A DNA stretch of 16,313 nt from Treponemataceae bacterium (lineage in GTDB: Bacteria > Spirochaetota > Spirochaetia > Treponematales > Treponemataceae). This document shows positions 1 through 7,149 of this stretch, piece after piece (within the stretch, counting starts at the first letter, position 1; each line of letters starts with the position of its first letter). The position numbers were made by a program, and so were the translations under genes. Under the pieces are notes generated by a model. That model searched no databases. It worked only from the letters and a program-made list of their open reading frames with translations, and was not told the DNA's origin. The stretch lies in assembly GCA_024402455.1 (NCBI GenBank), contig JAKSTS010000042.1:1-16313 (forward strand). The letters are read 5' to 3'.

Positions 1-87
1 GTTTCGTTCACATAATTTCATCTTAAAAGCATTTTTCAAGATTTTTTTTACAATTTTTTTTATCAAAACACACCAAAATTTAAATTT

Positions 88-167
88 TATCTAGATATAT
101 ACATATGTAAACCGAAGGCATCGCAGGAAAAACTGCAGGTTAATCGTTGCATTAAATTTGTCTTCGG
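88..167 (+). promoter_or_regulatory. Candidate structured 5' leader with two adjacent palindromes
   Basis: Upstream of the small secreted-protein gene lie two 10-bp perfect palindromes two bases apart: TATCTAGATA (88-97) and TACATATGTA (100-109). They are followed by a segment that can fold as a three-way junction. The closing stem is CCGAAGGCA (112-120) with TGTCTTCGG (159-167), nine pairs including one G-U. One inner hairpin is GCAG (123-126) with CTGC (133-136); the other is TTAAT (140-144) with ATTAA (151-155). It matches no riboswitch class I recognise. It could be a regulatory leader, or a chance fold in AT-rich DNA. No convincing promoter was found in 1-198. Confidence 0.3.
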
Positions 168-198
168 AAAACTAAATTATATTTTTTCAGGAGTTTTT

Positions 199-426
199 AT
201 GAAAAACAAACCAAAGAAAATTGCAGTATTAGCTGCACTGGCGCTGATAATTTCAGCAGCAATTTATGCACAAAATGCTGCAAAAACTGTTTATGTTACA
301 AATTCTGGAACAAAGTACCACACGCAAAATTGCAGCACATTGAACAAAGCAAAAGAAGTAATTCCAATTGATGAACAGGAAGCTTTGGAAAAAGGTTATA
401 CACCATGTGCAAGGTGTAAACCGTAA
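199..426 (+). CDS. Small secreted protein with Ada-like zinc-binding motif
   Basis: A 75-residue protein. Residues 1-24 form a signal peptide: lysine-rich start, hydrophobic core at about 8-22, and a likely cleavage after AIYA. The mature part is a single small module with H41, C45 and, near the C-terminus, C70 and C73 in the pattern GYTPCARCKP. This spacing resembles the small Ada-type metal-binding domain found alone or at the end of secreted nucleases, so a structural zinc site is likely. No catalytic domain is present and the function is unknown. The start is supported by AGGAG (189-193) five bases before the ATG. The gene appears monocistronic, with a hairpin terminator just after the stop. 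Export and the metal site are good inferences; the role is not known. Confidence 0.8.
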   Translation: MKNKPKKIAVLAALALIISAAIYAQNAAKTVYVTNSGTKYHTQNCSTLNKAKEVIPIDEQEALEKGYTPCARCKP

Positions 427-429
427 TCA

Positions 430-477
430 AAAATCCTGGCAGAAATTAAGCAAGAATTGAATTTCTGCCAGGATTTT
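430..477. terminator. Bidirectional terminator between convergent genes
   Basis: An 18-bp perfect inverted repeat: AAAATCCTGGCAGAAATT (430-447) pairs with AATTTCTGCCAGGATTTT (460-477) around a 12-base loop. It lies directly after the small secreted-protein gene and its last base is the first base of the convergent rarA stop codon. With A-rich and T-rich ends on its two sides, it can serve both genes. Confidence 0.85.
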
Positions 478-2840
478 CATTTATGCAAAATAAAATACGA
501 TACAGTCTGCTGCCAGTCAACTGATACTCTTCTGGCAGCAAAAGTATCAAGCACAGCCTGAACTTTTTTTAACTCTGCTTCTGCCATTTTTTCTGCTATA
601 AAACGCCCATACTCAGAATTTTCTGAAAACCAAAGTGAAACATCATCTTTTGTTATCAAACGTTTTGAAACGAGCAACCTGCTTAAATGTGTTTCATTAA
701 ATGATAATTCTGCTGCAATTTGTGCAATTGTTTCTTCATTCCAGTCAAAAAGTGCATTTGAACTTTGATTGAAAAAAGCTTCTTCTGCTTCTGCAAAAAC
801 ATCAAATGCTTTTTTTGTACTTTCATCAATTTTCTGATGCGTTACATCTAGATGGCGCAGAACAGCTGCACTAACCCGCTCGCCTTTTTGTGGAATTTTC
901 TGAACGAAACATAATTTGCAGTCTTCTGCAAATGAAGGAAACATTTCGCTTTTTGAATCAGTTTCAGACGAATTTGAAAACTGCTTCTTTTCAAGAATGC
1001 GGTTTTTCCATTCAGAAAGAAAACTTTTCATTGATTCTCTTGAAATAAACGGATTTCTGCACAAAACATAATCGAATGTTACATCACCAAAATCAGACCA
1101 TTTTGTTGCAATAACCGGCCGGTCAATTTCTGCAAGAGTTGATGCATACTGTGCAAGAATTTCTTTTCCTTTTTGAGTCCGGCACAATCCACCAGCAAAC
1201 CCCTCAGGACTTCTGCGCAGCGTTTCCCAGACAAAAAGCCCGTCATCTGCATTTAGCACAACACTTCTGCTATGCCGCAAAAGTTTTGCATAATCCAAGA
1301 AACTGTTACGCAGTTCAAGTAGATATTCTGCACGGCCTTCATCTGTACGTTTTTGCCATTGTGCAAGTTTTTTATTCTCAGGCGTAAATGTCAGGCTTTC
1401 GCCTGTTTTTACGACACCATGCTTTAATCTTTCTGCATGCCACCAGTTATCAATCGGGTTTACCATTTCCATTTCAGCTTGAGAATCTTCAATTAAAACT
1501 GCAATTTGAAGTTCTCTTCGTGACAGTACTTCGGCTTGAATTGTTTTTTCGTACCCCTGATCAGACGGGTTATAAAAAACACGACCATCAAGTCCGTCAG
1601 GCAAATATTGCTGTGCAACCCAATGATCCCGATATGCATGCGGATATAAATAGCCGGCTCCATGTCCGAACCCTTCGCTGTCACGGCTTGCATCACGCAG
1701 ATGATTCGGAACTTCTGCATCTTCTGCCATAACAGCTCGATGTGCATCAAAATATGCCATTGCACTGTTCGATTTCGGCGCAGTAGCAAGATATAGTGCA
1801 GCCTGTGTCAGCATATACTGACCTTCCGGCAAACCTATCCGGTCAAAAGCAGCAGCACAAGATTCAACAACACCAATCGCATTCGGGTCTGCAAGTCCAG
1901 TATCTTCACACGCAGAAATAAGCATACGCCTGAAAATAAAATGAGGATCTTCTCCTGCACTCATCATTCGTGCCATCCAGTAAAGCGCCGCGTCAGGATC
2001 TCTTCCACGAAGGCTTTTTATAAAAGCACTGATAATATCATAATGATAGTCACCGTCACGGTCGTAAAGCACAACTTTCCGCTGAATGCTTTCTTCTGCA
2101 GTTTCTTTACTTATGTATATTTCAGAATTTTCTGGCGGAACACAAGGAACAGCATCAGGCTTCCATTCTGCAGGTGTTGTTTCAACCGCAAGTTCCAGTG
2201 CATTCAACAAGCTTCTGGCATCTCCATTAGCTGTTTCCACAAGATGCTCAAGCGCACCTTCTTCAAATCTAACGTTCCAGCGGCCATATCCACGCTCTTT
2301 ATCTTTTATTGCACTGGTTGCCGCATTCATCAAATCTGTATTTGTAAGCGGTTTAAGCTGAAAAACACGACTGCGGCTTACAAGTGCCTTATTGACTTCA
2401 AAAAAAGGATTTTCGGTTGTTGCACCAATAAGAATAATCGTTCCATTTTCGACCCATGGCAAAAGTGCATCCTGCTGGCTCTTGTTCCATCTGTGAACTT
2501 CATCAACAAAAAGAATTGTTCTGCGTCCATAAAGCCGATGCTGTTCATCTGCGGCTTTTATTGAATCGCGTATATTCTGCACACCTGTAAGAACTGCATT
2601 TAAAGTGAGAAAATTACTTTTTGTATGATTTGCAATGACACGGGCTAATGTTGTTTTTCCTGTTCCTGGCGGACCATAAAAAATTACAGATGTCAACTGA
2701 TCTGCCATAATTGCACGTCGCAGCAGCCGCCCTTTGCCGACAATATGATCCTGTCCAATAAATTCATCGAGTGTTCTAGGTCTCATTCTTGCAGCCAAAG
2801 GCTGATGCGAATCGTTTTTCTGTTGGTCAAATAAATCCAT
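477..2840 (-). CDS. rarA: RarA/MgsA-type AAA+ ATPase fused to a C-terminal extension
   Basis: A 787-residue protein. Residues 1 to about 437 are a complete RarA (MgsA/WRNIP1) replication-fork maintenance ATPase: Walker A GPPGTGKT (56-63), Walker B with DEVH (113-116), sensor-1 IGATTENP (138-145), arginine-finger region SRSR (155-158), and the C-terminal signature around [16 protein letters not shown] (399-414). Ordinary RarA proteins end near here, at about 430-450 residues. The extra 350 residues resemble the RarA/unknown-domain fusions known from cyanobacteria and some spirochaetes; segment 525-600 ([17 protein letters not shown]) recalls a degenerate methyltransferase fold. RarA acts on stalled forks and single-strand gaps with SSB and RecA; what the extension adds is unknown. 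The gene has no Shine-Dalgarno site, and a promoter lies directly against the ATG. It is downstream of dus on the same strand. Confidence 0.92.
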   Translation of the reverse strand: MDLFDQQKNDSHQPLAARMRPRTLDEFIGQDHIVGKGRLLRRAIMADQLTSVIFYGPPGTGKTTLARVIANHTKSNFLTLNAVLTGVQNIRDSIKAADEQHRLYGRRTILFVDEVHRWNKSQQDALLPWVENGTIILIGATTENPFFEVNKALVSRSRVFQLKPLTNTDLMNAATSAIKDKERGYGRWNVRFEEGALEHLVETANGDARSLLNALELAVETTPAEWKPDAVPCVPPENSEIYISKETAEESIQRKVVLYDRDGDYHYDIISAFIKSLRGRDPDAALYWMARMMSAGEDPHFIFRRMLISACEDTGLADPNAIGVVESCAAAFDRIGLPEGQYMLTQAALYLATAPKSNSAMAYFDAHRAVMAEDAEVPNHLRDASRDSEGFGHGAGYLYPHAYRDHWVAQQYLPDGLDGRVFYNPSDQGYEKTIQAEVLSRRELQIAVLIEDSQAEMEMVNPIDNWWHAERLKHGVVKTGESLTFTPENKKLAQWQKRTDEGRAEYLLELRNSFLDYAKLLRHSRSVVLNADDGLFVWETLRRSPEGFAGGLCRTQKGKEILAQYASTLAEIDRPVIATKWSDFGDVTFDYVLCRNPFISRESMKSFLSEWKNRILEKKQFSNSSETDSKSEMFPSFAEDCKLCFVQKIPQKGERVSAAVLRHLDVTHQKIDESTKKAFDVFAEAEEAFFNQSSNALFDWNEETIAQIAAELSFNETHLSRLLVSKRLITKDDVSLWFSENSEYGRFIAEKMAEAELKKVQAVLDTFAARRVSVDWQQTVSYFILHK

Positions 2841-2846
2841 AAAAGC

Positions 2847-2875
2847 ATTTTAGCCACAATAGCAATGTTTGGCAA
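2847..2875 (-). promoter_or_regulatory. rarA promoter placing the transcript start at the ATG
   Basis: Read on the minus strand: -35 TTGCCA (2875-2870), a 17-bp spacer, then -10 TAAAAT (2852-2847). Only six bases separate the -10 box from the ATG at 2840, so the predicted start of transcription is the ATG itself. The palindrome AAACGTTT (2874-2881) overlaps the outer two bases of the -35 box. No Shine-Dalgarno site precedes the ATG. Confidence 0.55.
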
Positions 2876-2975
2876 ACGTTTTTAAAATATCTAAAACGAA
2901 CGCTTTCCCGGCACAGACGCCAGCTGCTCAATAGCGAAGTTTTCAAAAATTACAATTCAGAAGCTTTTATTATTT

Positions 2976-3989
2976 TTATTTGTAGATATTCAAAAATCTT
3001 TCTCCAGGCATTTTCTCAAGATATGCTGAAAAAGCCTGTTCCATTCCATCTAAATCTTTTGCATTATTAATCTGTGTAAAAAGATAATGTGCAAAACCAA
3101 AATTATTGCAAAAATATGCAAAAAAACGGGCTGCACGAGTCATCCAGAAATCTTCAGGCTGGCATTCCTTGAGATTTACAAGAAATTCTTTTACAAGTTC
3201 CATACTGTCGACAGTCTGTTCAGATTTTTCTTCCGGAATGATGCCTTGAAGTTTCTGCGAAAGAACACCAAACAGCCACGGTTTTTGAACAGCAGCACGT
3301 CCTATCATAAAACCATCAGACAACGGCACAAATTTTTGAACATTATTCAAACTTTCAAAATCAACAATATCGCCGTTTATGCAGCAGCTGATTTTTTTAT
3401 CATATTTCTTTTGAACATATTCAAAAAGTGTTTCTGCATCATTCCAATGCGGAGGTCTTTTAAATTTTGCCTTTTTTGTTCTTGGATGAAGCACAATCTG
3501 CGGAACACCCTCTGAAACAAGCATGTCCACAAAATTGCACAATTTTTTCATATTATAATCTTCATCGCCAAGACGCATTTTTACACTTAAGCGCATATTC
3601 AAAGGCACAGCATTTCGAACCATTCTCAGCATCTGCTGCGTTTCAGCATTATCTTTCAGCATCCATGCAATGCCAGCACCTTGTCGCACAATCTCTGGTG
3701 CACAGCAGCCCATATTTATGTCAATGCCAATGCCACCAAGCGCACCGATAATTTTTGCAGCTTCTGCCATCGGCTCAGCTTTTCCGCAGGTCAACTGCCA
3801 CACAACTCTTTCTGGAGCTGGTCCGGGTCTGACATAAAACTGTTCGAATTTGCCACCGCCAATAAACGTTGTAGCTTGTATCATCTCTGTATAATATTCA
3901 TCGCAAGCATTTGGTGAATAATGTTCAATTAAACGGCGCATTGCTTCATGCGAAAGCGTAGCCATTGGTGCAAAAAGAAGTTTGGGCAT
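2976..3989 (-). CDS. dus: tRNA-dihydrouridine synthase family protein
   Basis: A 337-residue FMN-dependent Dus enzyme that reduces uridines in the D-loop of tRNA using NADPH. It begins in the family manner, MPKLLFAPMATLSHEA. Other motifs are WQLTCG (64-69), the catalytic region GIDINMGC (88-95, C95 as proton donor), SVKMRLG (135-141), LHPRT (167-171), INGDI (204-208) and the phosphate-binding DGFMIGRAA (225-233). The usual proline after the catalytic cysteine is a second cysteine (GCCAP). The start at 3989 is chosen because GGAG (3998-3995) sits five bases upstream; an in-frame extension to 4058 lacks family homology. The leader can form a small hairpin (4027-4057). There is no clear terminator before rarA, so partial read-through is possible. 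Which uridine it modifies (DusA, B or C type) cannot be told. Confidence 0.88.
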   Translation of the reverse strand: MPKLLFAPMATLSHEAMRRLIEHYSPNACDEYYTEMIQATTFIGGGKFEQFYVRPGPAPERVVWQLTCGKAEPMAEAAKIIGALGGIGIDINMGCCAPEIVRQGAGIAWMLKDNAETQQMLRMVRNAVPLNMRLSVKMRLGDEDYNMKKLCNFVDMLVSEGVPQIVLHPRTKKAKFKRPPHWNDAETLFEYVQKKYDKKISCCINGDIVDFESLNNVQKFVPLSDGFMIGRAAVQKPWLFGVLSQKLQGIIPEEKSEQTVDSMELVKEFLVNLKECQPEDFWMTRAARFFAYFCNNFGFAHYLFTQINNAKDLDGMEQAFSAYLEKMPGERFLNIYK

Positions 3990-4196
3990 TAAATCTCCAG
4001 AACACAAGTAATTTTTAGAAAACCCAGTACTTTTCAATCTGAAAAACTGAAAGTACAAAATTGCAAAAACATTTCAATGTCATTTTTTTTGCAGGAATCG
4101 ACCTGTTCTTATATCATATTTTTGAAAAATTGTCGTCATTTATGGAATTAATTCTAATATATACTGAAATTTTCCGCTGATTAAAATGACCTGAAT

Positions 4197-4220
4197 AAAA
4201 AAAACGGGGCATTTTCCCCG
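4197..4220 (-). terminator. Rho-independent terminator of the alcohol dehydrogenase gene
   Basis: On the minus strand CGGGG-AAAATG-CCCCG (4220-4205) is followed by a run of eight T (4204-4197). It lies about 45 bases after the dehydrogenase stop codon. Confidence 0.85.
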
Positions 4221-4266
4221 GCATAAACAAGCACAAAATATTATTTCAATAATTCTCACAGAATGT

Positions 4267-5445
4267 CTATAAAGCCATTCTGTAAATATCGAGCATTTCA
4301 TCAAAGCCAAGCTTTTTATAGCCGTCTAAAATGCGCGTTTTATTCCGGCTGCATGCAAGAGCAAGAACTTCAAGATCTTTTTCCTTTACGCCCAATTCAC
4401 TTAAACACACTGGCATTCCGATTGAACGATAATAATCTTCCTGCATATCAATTGCCTTGTTGACAGTATTTTCAGGATGTTCAAAATCAATATCAAGATT
4501 CCATACATTATGTGCATACTGCAAAAACCGCTGAATACAAGACGGATAAACATAACGTGCCCAGCTGCACCACAAAGCTGCAAGACCTGCGCCATGTGCA
4601 ACTTTTGGATAAAGACCAGAAACTTCATGTTCAAACTGATGAACTGTCAGCTGAAAAGTTCTGCCGCATTGAGTAAGACCATTGTGTGCAAGAGATGACG
4701 CCCACATCATATTTGCACGTGCAGCATAATCTTTTGGATTTTTAATTGCATCTGAACCGGCTTTTATTGCGCTTTTAATAACAGCTTCTGCAACAGCATC
4801 TGTCAGATATGTGTTTTCGCCAAGACAAAAATAACGTTCAATGGTGTGCATGGCAATGTCAACCGCACCACACGCTGTCTGATAAGCATCAACAGTATAT
4901 GTAAGTTCAGGATTTTCAATTGCAAAATTCATACGGTTGCACGGGCTTCCGTAACCGCGCTTTGATTTTGTTTCGGCATTTGTTATTACGCATGAATTGG
5001 ACATTTCTGAACCTGCAGCAGCAAGTGTAAGAATAGCACCTTTTGGCATTGTCTTTTTTGGAGCAGCAGTTCCCATTGAAAATTCCCAGACATCAACATC
5101 TGGATTTGCGACACCATTTGCAATGTCTTTTGATGAATCTAAAACCGAACCGCCGCCAACAGCCAGAATAAAATCAACACCTTCGCGTTTGCAAAGTTCA
5201 ATTCCTTTGCGCACAAGACTTAATTCGGGGTTTGCGACAACGCCACCAAGCTCAACAAAATCAATTTTTTCTTCTTCAAGATAAGATTTAACACGATCAA
5301 GCAAACCGCTTTTCTTTGCAGACTGTCCGCCATAGTGAATCAGTACTTTTTTTGCACCAAATTCTTTGATTATTTTTCCGACTTTTTTTTCTTCGTCTTT
5401 TCCAAAATAGACTTTTGTCGGTGTGTCATAAACAAAATTATCCAT
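4267..5445 (-). CDS. Iron-containing alcohol dehydrogenase (butanol dehydrogenase type)
   Basis: A 392-residue group III (metal-dependent) alcohol dehydrogenase, close to the usual 380-400. It interconverts aldehydes and alcohols with NAD(P)H. The N-terminal Rossmann-like half carries GGQS (39-42) and the nucleotide-binding GGGSVLDSSKD (97-107). The helical half holds the metal ligands D196 and H200 (GAVDIAMH), H269 in the HQFEHE motif (269-274) and H284 (VAHGAGLA). The organisation matches BdhA/YqhD-type enzymes that reduce aldehydes to alcohols at the end of fermentation or in detoxification. Substrate and cofactor choice cannot be read from sequence. An AAGGAAGAG Shine-Dalgarno region just before the ATG, a promoter and a terminator make it a single-gene unit. 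It has no evident functional link to its neighbours. Confidence 0.92.
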   Translation of the reverse strand: MDNFVYDTPTKVYFGKDEEKKVGKIIKEFGAKKVLIHYGGQSAKKSGLLDRVKSYLEEEKIDFVELGGVVANPELSLVRKGIELCKREGVDFILAVGGGSVLDSSKDIANGVANPDVDVWEFSMGTAAPKKTMPKGAILTLAAAGSEMSNSCVITNAETKSKRGYGSPCNRMNFAIENPELTYTVDAYQTACGAVDIAMHTIERYFCLGENTYLTDAVAEAVIKSAIKAGSDAIKNPKDYAARANMMWASSLAHNGLTQCGRTFQLTVHQFEHEVSGLYPKVAHGAGLAALWCSWARYVYPSCIQRFLQYAHNVWNLDIDFEHPENTVNKAIDMQEDYYRSIGMPVCLSELGVKEKDLEVLALACSRNKTRILDGYKKLGFDEMLDIYRMAL

Positions 5446-5468
5446 AAACTCTTCCTTTTGAAAACAAA

Positions 5469-5496
5469 ATTACAGCAAACTTTAATTTTTAAACAA
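5469..5496 (-). promoter_or_regulatory. Putative promoter of the alcohol dehydrogenase gene
   Basis: Minus strand: TTGTTT (5496-5491), a 16-bp spacer and TGTAAT (5474-5469). This gives a predicted leader of roughly 16 bases containing the Shine-Dalgarno site. The -35 box abuts the hairpin that ends the upstream regulator gene. Confidence 0.4.
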
Positions 5497-5528
5497 GCAT
5501 CCTGAAATTCTTAGAATTTCAAGATGCT
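5496..5528 (-). terminator. Hairpin terminator after the small regulator gene
   Basis: AGCATC (5496-5501) and TGAAATTC (5503-5510) pair with GAATTTCA (5514-5521) and GATGCT (5523-5528), with one C/A mismatch and a three-base loop. On the minus strand it follows the regulator stop codon by about 33 bases, and the sequence after it is T-rich but not an unbroken T run. Termination strength is uncertain. Confidence 0.55.
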
Positions 5529-5561
5529 TTCATTCTATAACACGCCAACATTTTATGCAAA

Positions 5562-5759
5562 TTAATCTTCCGGCCAGAATAAATCGTCGAGTTTCTGGTC
5601 TAAAACTTTGCAGATTGCAATGCATAAATTGATTGACGGATTATAATCGCCTTTTTCAATTGCATTTATAGTCTGTCGGCTAACATTAACTTTATTTGCC
5701 AGATCTTCCTGGGACAAATCTTTTAAAGCACGGGCAGCCTTTAATTTTAAGTTTTTCAT
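5562..5759 (-). CDS. Cro/CI (XRE) family helix-turn-helix regulator
   Basis: A 65-residue protein that is almost entirely one helix-turn-helix domain: SQEDLANKVNVSRQTINAIEKG (16-37) holds the two DNA-contact helices, and the rest is the five-helix Cro/CI core ending in LDDLFWPED. There is no sensor or dimerisation domain. Small regulators of this type often sit beside multi-helix membrane proteins. Here it is the third gene after two paralogous membrane proteins, 68 bases downstream. A GAGGTG Shine-Dalgarno site supports the start. Its likely target is the cassette promoter at 6946-6991, where TTGACA half-sites repeat; that is inference. The signal it responds to is unknown. Confidence 0.9.
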   Translation of the reverse strand: MKNLKLKAARALKDLSQEDLANKVNVSRQTINAIEKGDYNPSINLCIAICKVLDQKLDDLFWPED

Positions 5760-5827
5760 TTCGACACCTCTTCAACTTTCAGCATCTGGTATTTATCTGA
5801 ATAATAAAAACATCGACTGCAAGCAAA

Positions 5828-6337
5828 CTATTCACAAGTCAGCTCCTTTGTTTTCTGGTTTTTATCTATACCAGTTTTGATAAGCAAATTGATGCAAAGT
5901 ACAACAAGTTCTGCAAAACAACAAACAAAAACAAGCATATATTCAATTTTTGAAGTTTTAAGCCAGCGGAAAACATATAAACTGACTGCAGCAATCCACA
6001 CGACAACAAGCACAGACCACAGTTTTTTTGTTTCAATTCTTGTTATAAGCGCATCTTTCCATAAGCAGACCAACAAAAATGCAAAACCGCCGCCCAATAT
6101 CGAAATCAAAAATAATACAGCTGAATTAAATTCCAATTTGAAACATAATGCAGCCTGATTGCTCAAAAAATTCAAAATAATCATTGTAAAAAAGCCGCAG
6201 CAATAAGCTTTTCCTTGAGCAATCTGCTGACGCTCGTCTGCACCACCATTTTTTGTCTTTTTATTATAAATAAGTACAAAAACGACAAGCAGAACCGCAA
6301 CTAAAACTGAAAATGCAAACGACATCGTATTATTCAT
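5828..6337 (-). CDS. Five-helix membrane protein with DERQ motif (second paralogue)
   Basis: A 169-residue integral membrane protein with about five hydrophobic segments (roughly 4-23, 47-63, 73-93, 107-124, 133-153). Between the first and second segments lies DERQQIAQGKA (34-44), in a short charged loop that should be cytoplasmic. The same layout appears in the upstream gene: DERQ-x-IA-x-GK, then GF and an N, then a DA pair followed by E-x-K-x-x-W. The two are therefore clear paralogues. The ATG overlaps the upstream stop by eight bases, with AGAGGG just before it, so translation is coupled. It is comparable in style to uncharacterised DUF2178-like proteins found with XRE regulators, but I do not assign a family or function. 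Confidence 0.8.
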   Translation of the reverse strand: MNNTMSFAFSVLVAVLLVVFVLIYNKKTKNGGADERQQIAQGKAYCCGFFTMIILNFLSNQAALCFKLEFNSAVLFLISILGGGFAFLLVCLWKDALITRIETKKLWSVLVVVWIAAVSLYVFRWLKTSKIEYMLVFVCCFAELVVLCINLLIKTGIDKNQKTKELTCE

Positions 6338-6869
6338 TTTCGCCCTCTTCTTTTTCAGATTTTTTGTCCATAATTTTCTTTATGCAAATGCAGACAAAAA
6401 CAATCAGAAACATAAAACCAGAACAAAATATAATGGAATAAGTAGAAAGCAGTCCATTATCTGTCAAAAATTTATCTTTGCAATTAATAAATCCTAAAGC
6501 GACATACACAAGTCCAAAGGGAACAAACCACCAGACATTTTTAGATTCGCCAACTTTGAAATATGCATCCCTGAAAACTGCATCAATTACAAATGCCATA
6601 ACAGCTATAAGAGTTTCAATAAGAAACAAAAATGCAGGCTCCGCAAAATGTACATCCGCTAATTCAAGTAATGTCAAAATTAAATTCATTACAATAAATG
6701 CTATAAAACCTGTCCGCCAAGATTTGCCTCTGGCAATAGTCTGTCGTTCATCAAATTCTTTGCAAGATTTTGAATGTTTTTTTGCCAGCTTTCTAGCAAA
6801 AACTGATACAAGCATCACGGCAACAATTCCTGAAACCAGACCAATACAAAATCCAATTGATTTATTCAT
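6330..6869 (-). CDS. Five-helix membrane protein with DERQ motif (first paralogue)
   Basis: A 179-residue membrane protein, first gene of a three-gene cassette. Its hydrophobic segments are at about 5-25, 52-72, 79-97, 113-129 and 144-163, with a charged tail. The loop after the first segment contains FDERQTIARGK (39-49), the motif shared with the next gene. The start at 6869 is preferred because AGGAG (6881-6877) lies seven bases upstream; an ATG two codons earlier would leave only one base of spacing. No enzyme motif is visible. Together with its paralogue and the small regulator it may form a membrane-stress, peptide-immunity or signalling module, but this is only suggested by context. Confidence 0.8.
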   Translation of the reverse strand: MNKSIGFCIGLVSGIVAVMLVSVFARKLAKKHSKSCKEFDERQTIARGKSWRTGFIAFIVMNLILTLLELADVHFAEPAFLFLIETLIAVMAFVIDAVFRDAYFKVGESKNVWWFVPFGLVYVALGFINCKDKFLTDNGLLSTYSIIFCSGFMFLIVFVCICIKKIMDKKSEKEEGENE

Positions 6870-6945
6870 TTTCATACTCCTGTTAAAATCCGCACAAACG
6901 GAAATCAAGACAGCTTAAACCGTGCACTCTGTTTGCATGTCTTTA

Positions 6946-6991
6946 TGTCAAATATATCTTACATTTTGTTCTCTGTCAAGTTTATTTGACA
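6946..6991 (-). promoter_or_regulatory. Strong promoter and candidate operator of the DERQ/XRE cassette
   Basis: Minus strand: a consensus -35 TTGACA (6979-6974), exactly 17 bp, then -10 TATATT (6956-6951). The TTGACA hexamer occurs twice more: inverted just upstream (6986-6991 on the plus strand, six bases from the -35 box) and directly overlapping the downstream edge of the -10 box (6951-6946). The inverted pair and the third copy at a 28-base interval are what an autoregulated Cro/CI-type operator would look like. The predicted leader is about 75 bases. Confidence 0.65.
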
Positions 6992-7041
6992 ATTTATCAT
7001 AATTTTTTAACCATATTTTGTGCTGTTGCCGGCATAAAAAC

Positions 7042-7094
7042 AAAAAAAGCACACCCAAATTCAATCATTTTCTGTTGAATTCAGATGTGCTTTT
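7042..7094 (-). terminator. Terminator of the TMEM43-family gene
   Basis: AAAAGCACA (7045-7053) pairs with TGTGCTTTT (7086-7094), and inner AATTCAA (7058-7064) with TTGAATT (7075-7081), separated by a small internal loop. On the minus strand the stem runs into T7 (7048-7042). It lies just after the TMEM43-type gene. Confidence 0.8.
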
Positions 7095-7149
7095 CAATTA
7101 TTGAGCGTCCACAAAAGACGCAAAACACAAGCTATATTTAGTTTCGTTG

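Noticed and set aside
1139..2564. Long plus-strand open frames antisense to rarA
   Set aside because: They oppose a fully conserved RarA reading frame and their translations show no recognisable domains; they are by-products of codon usage.
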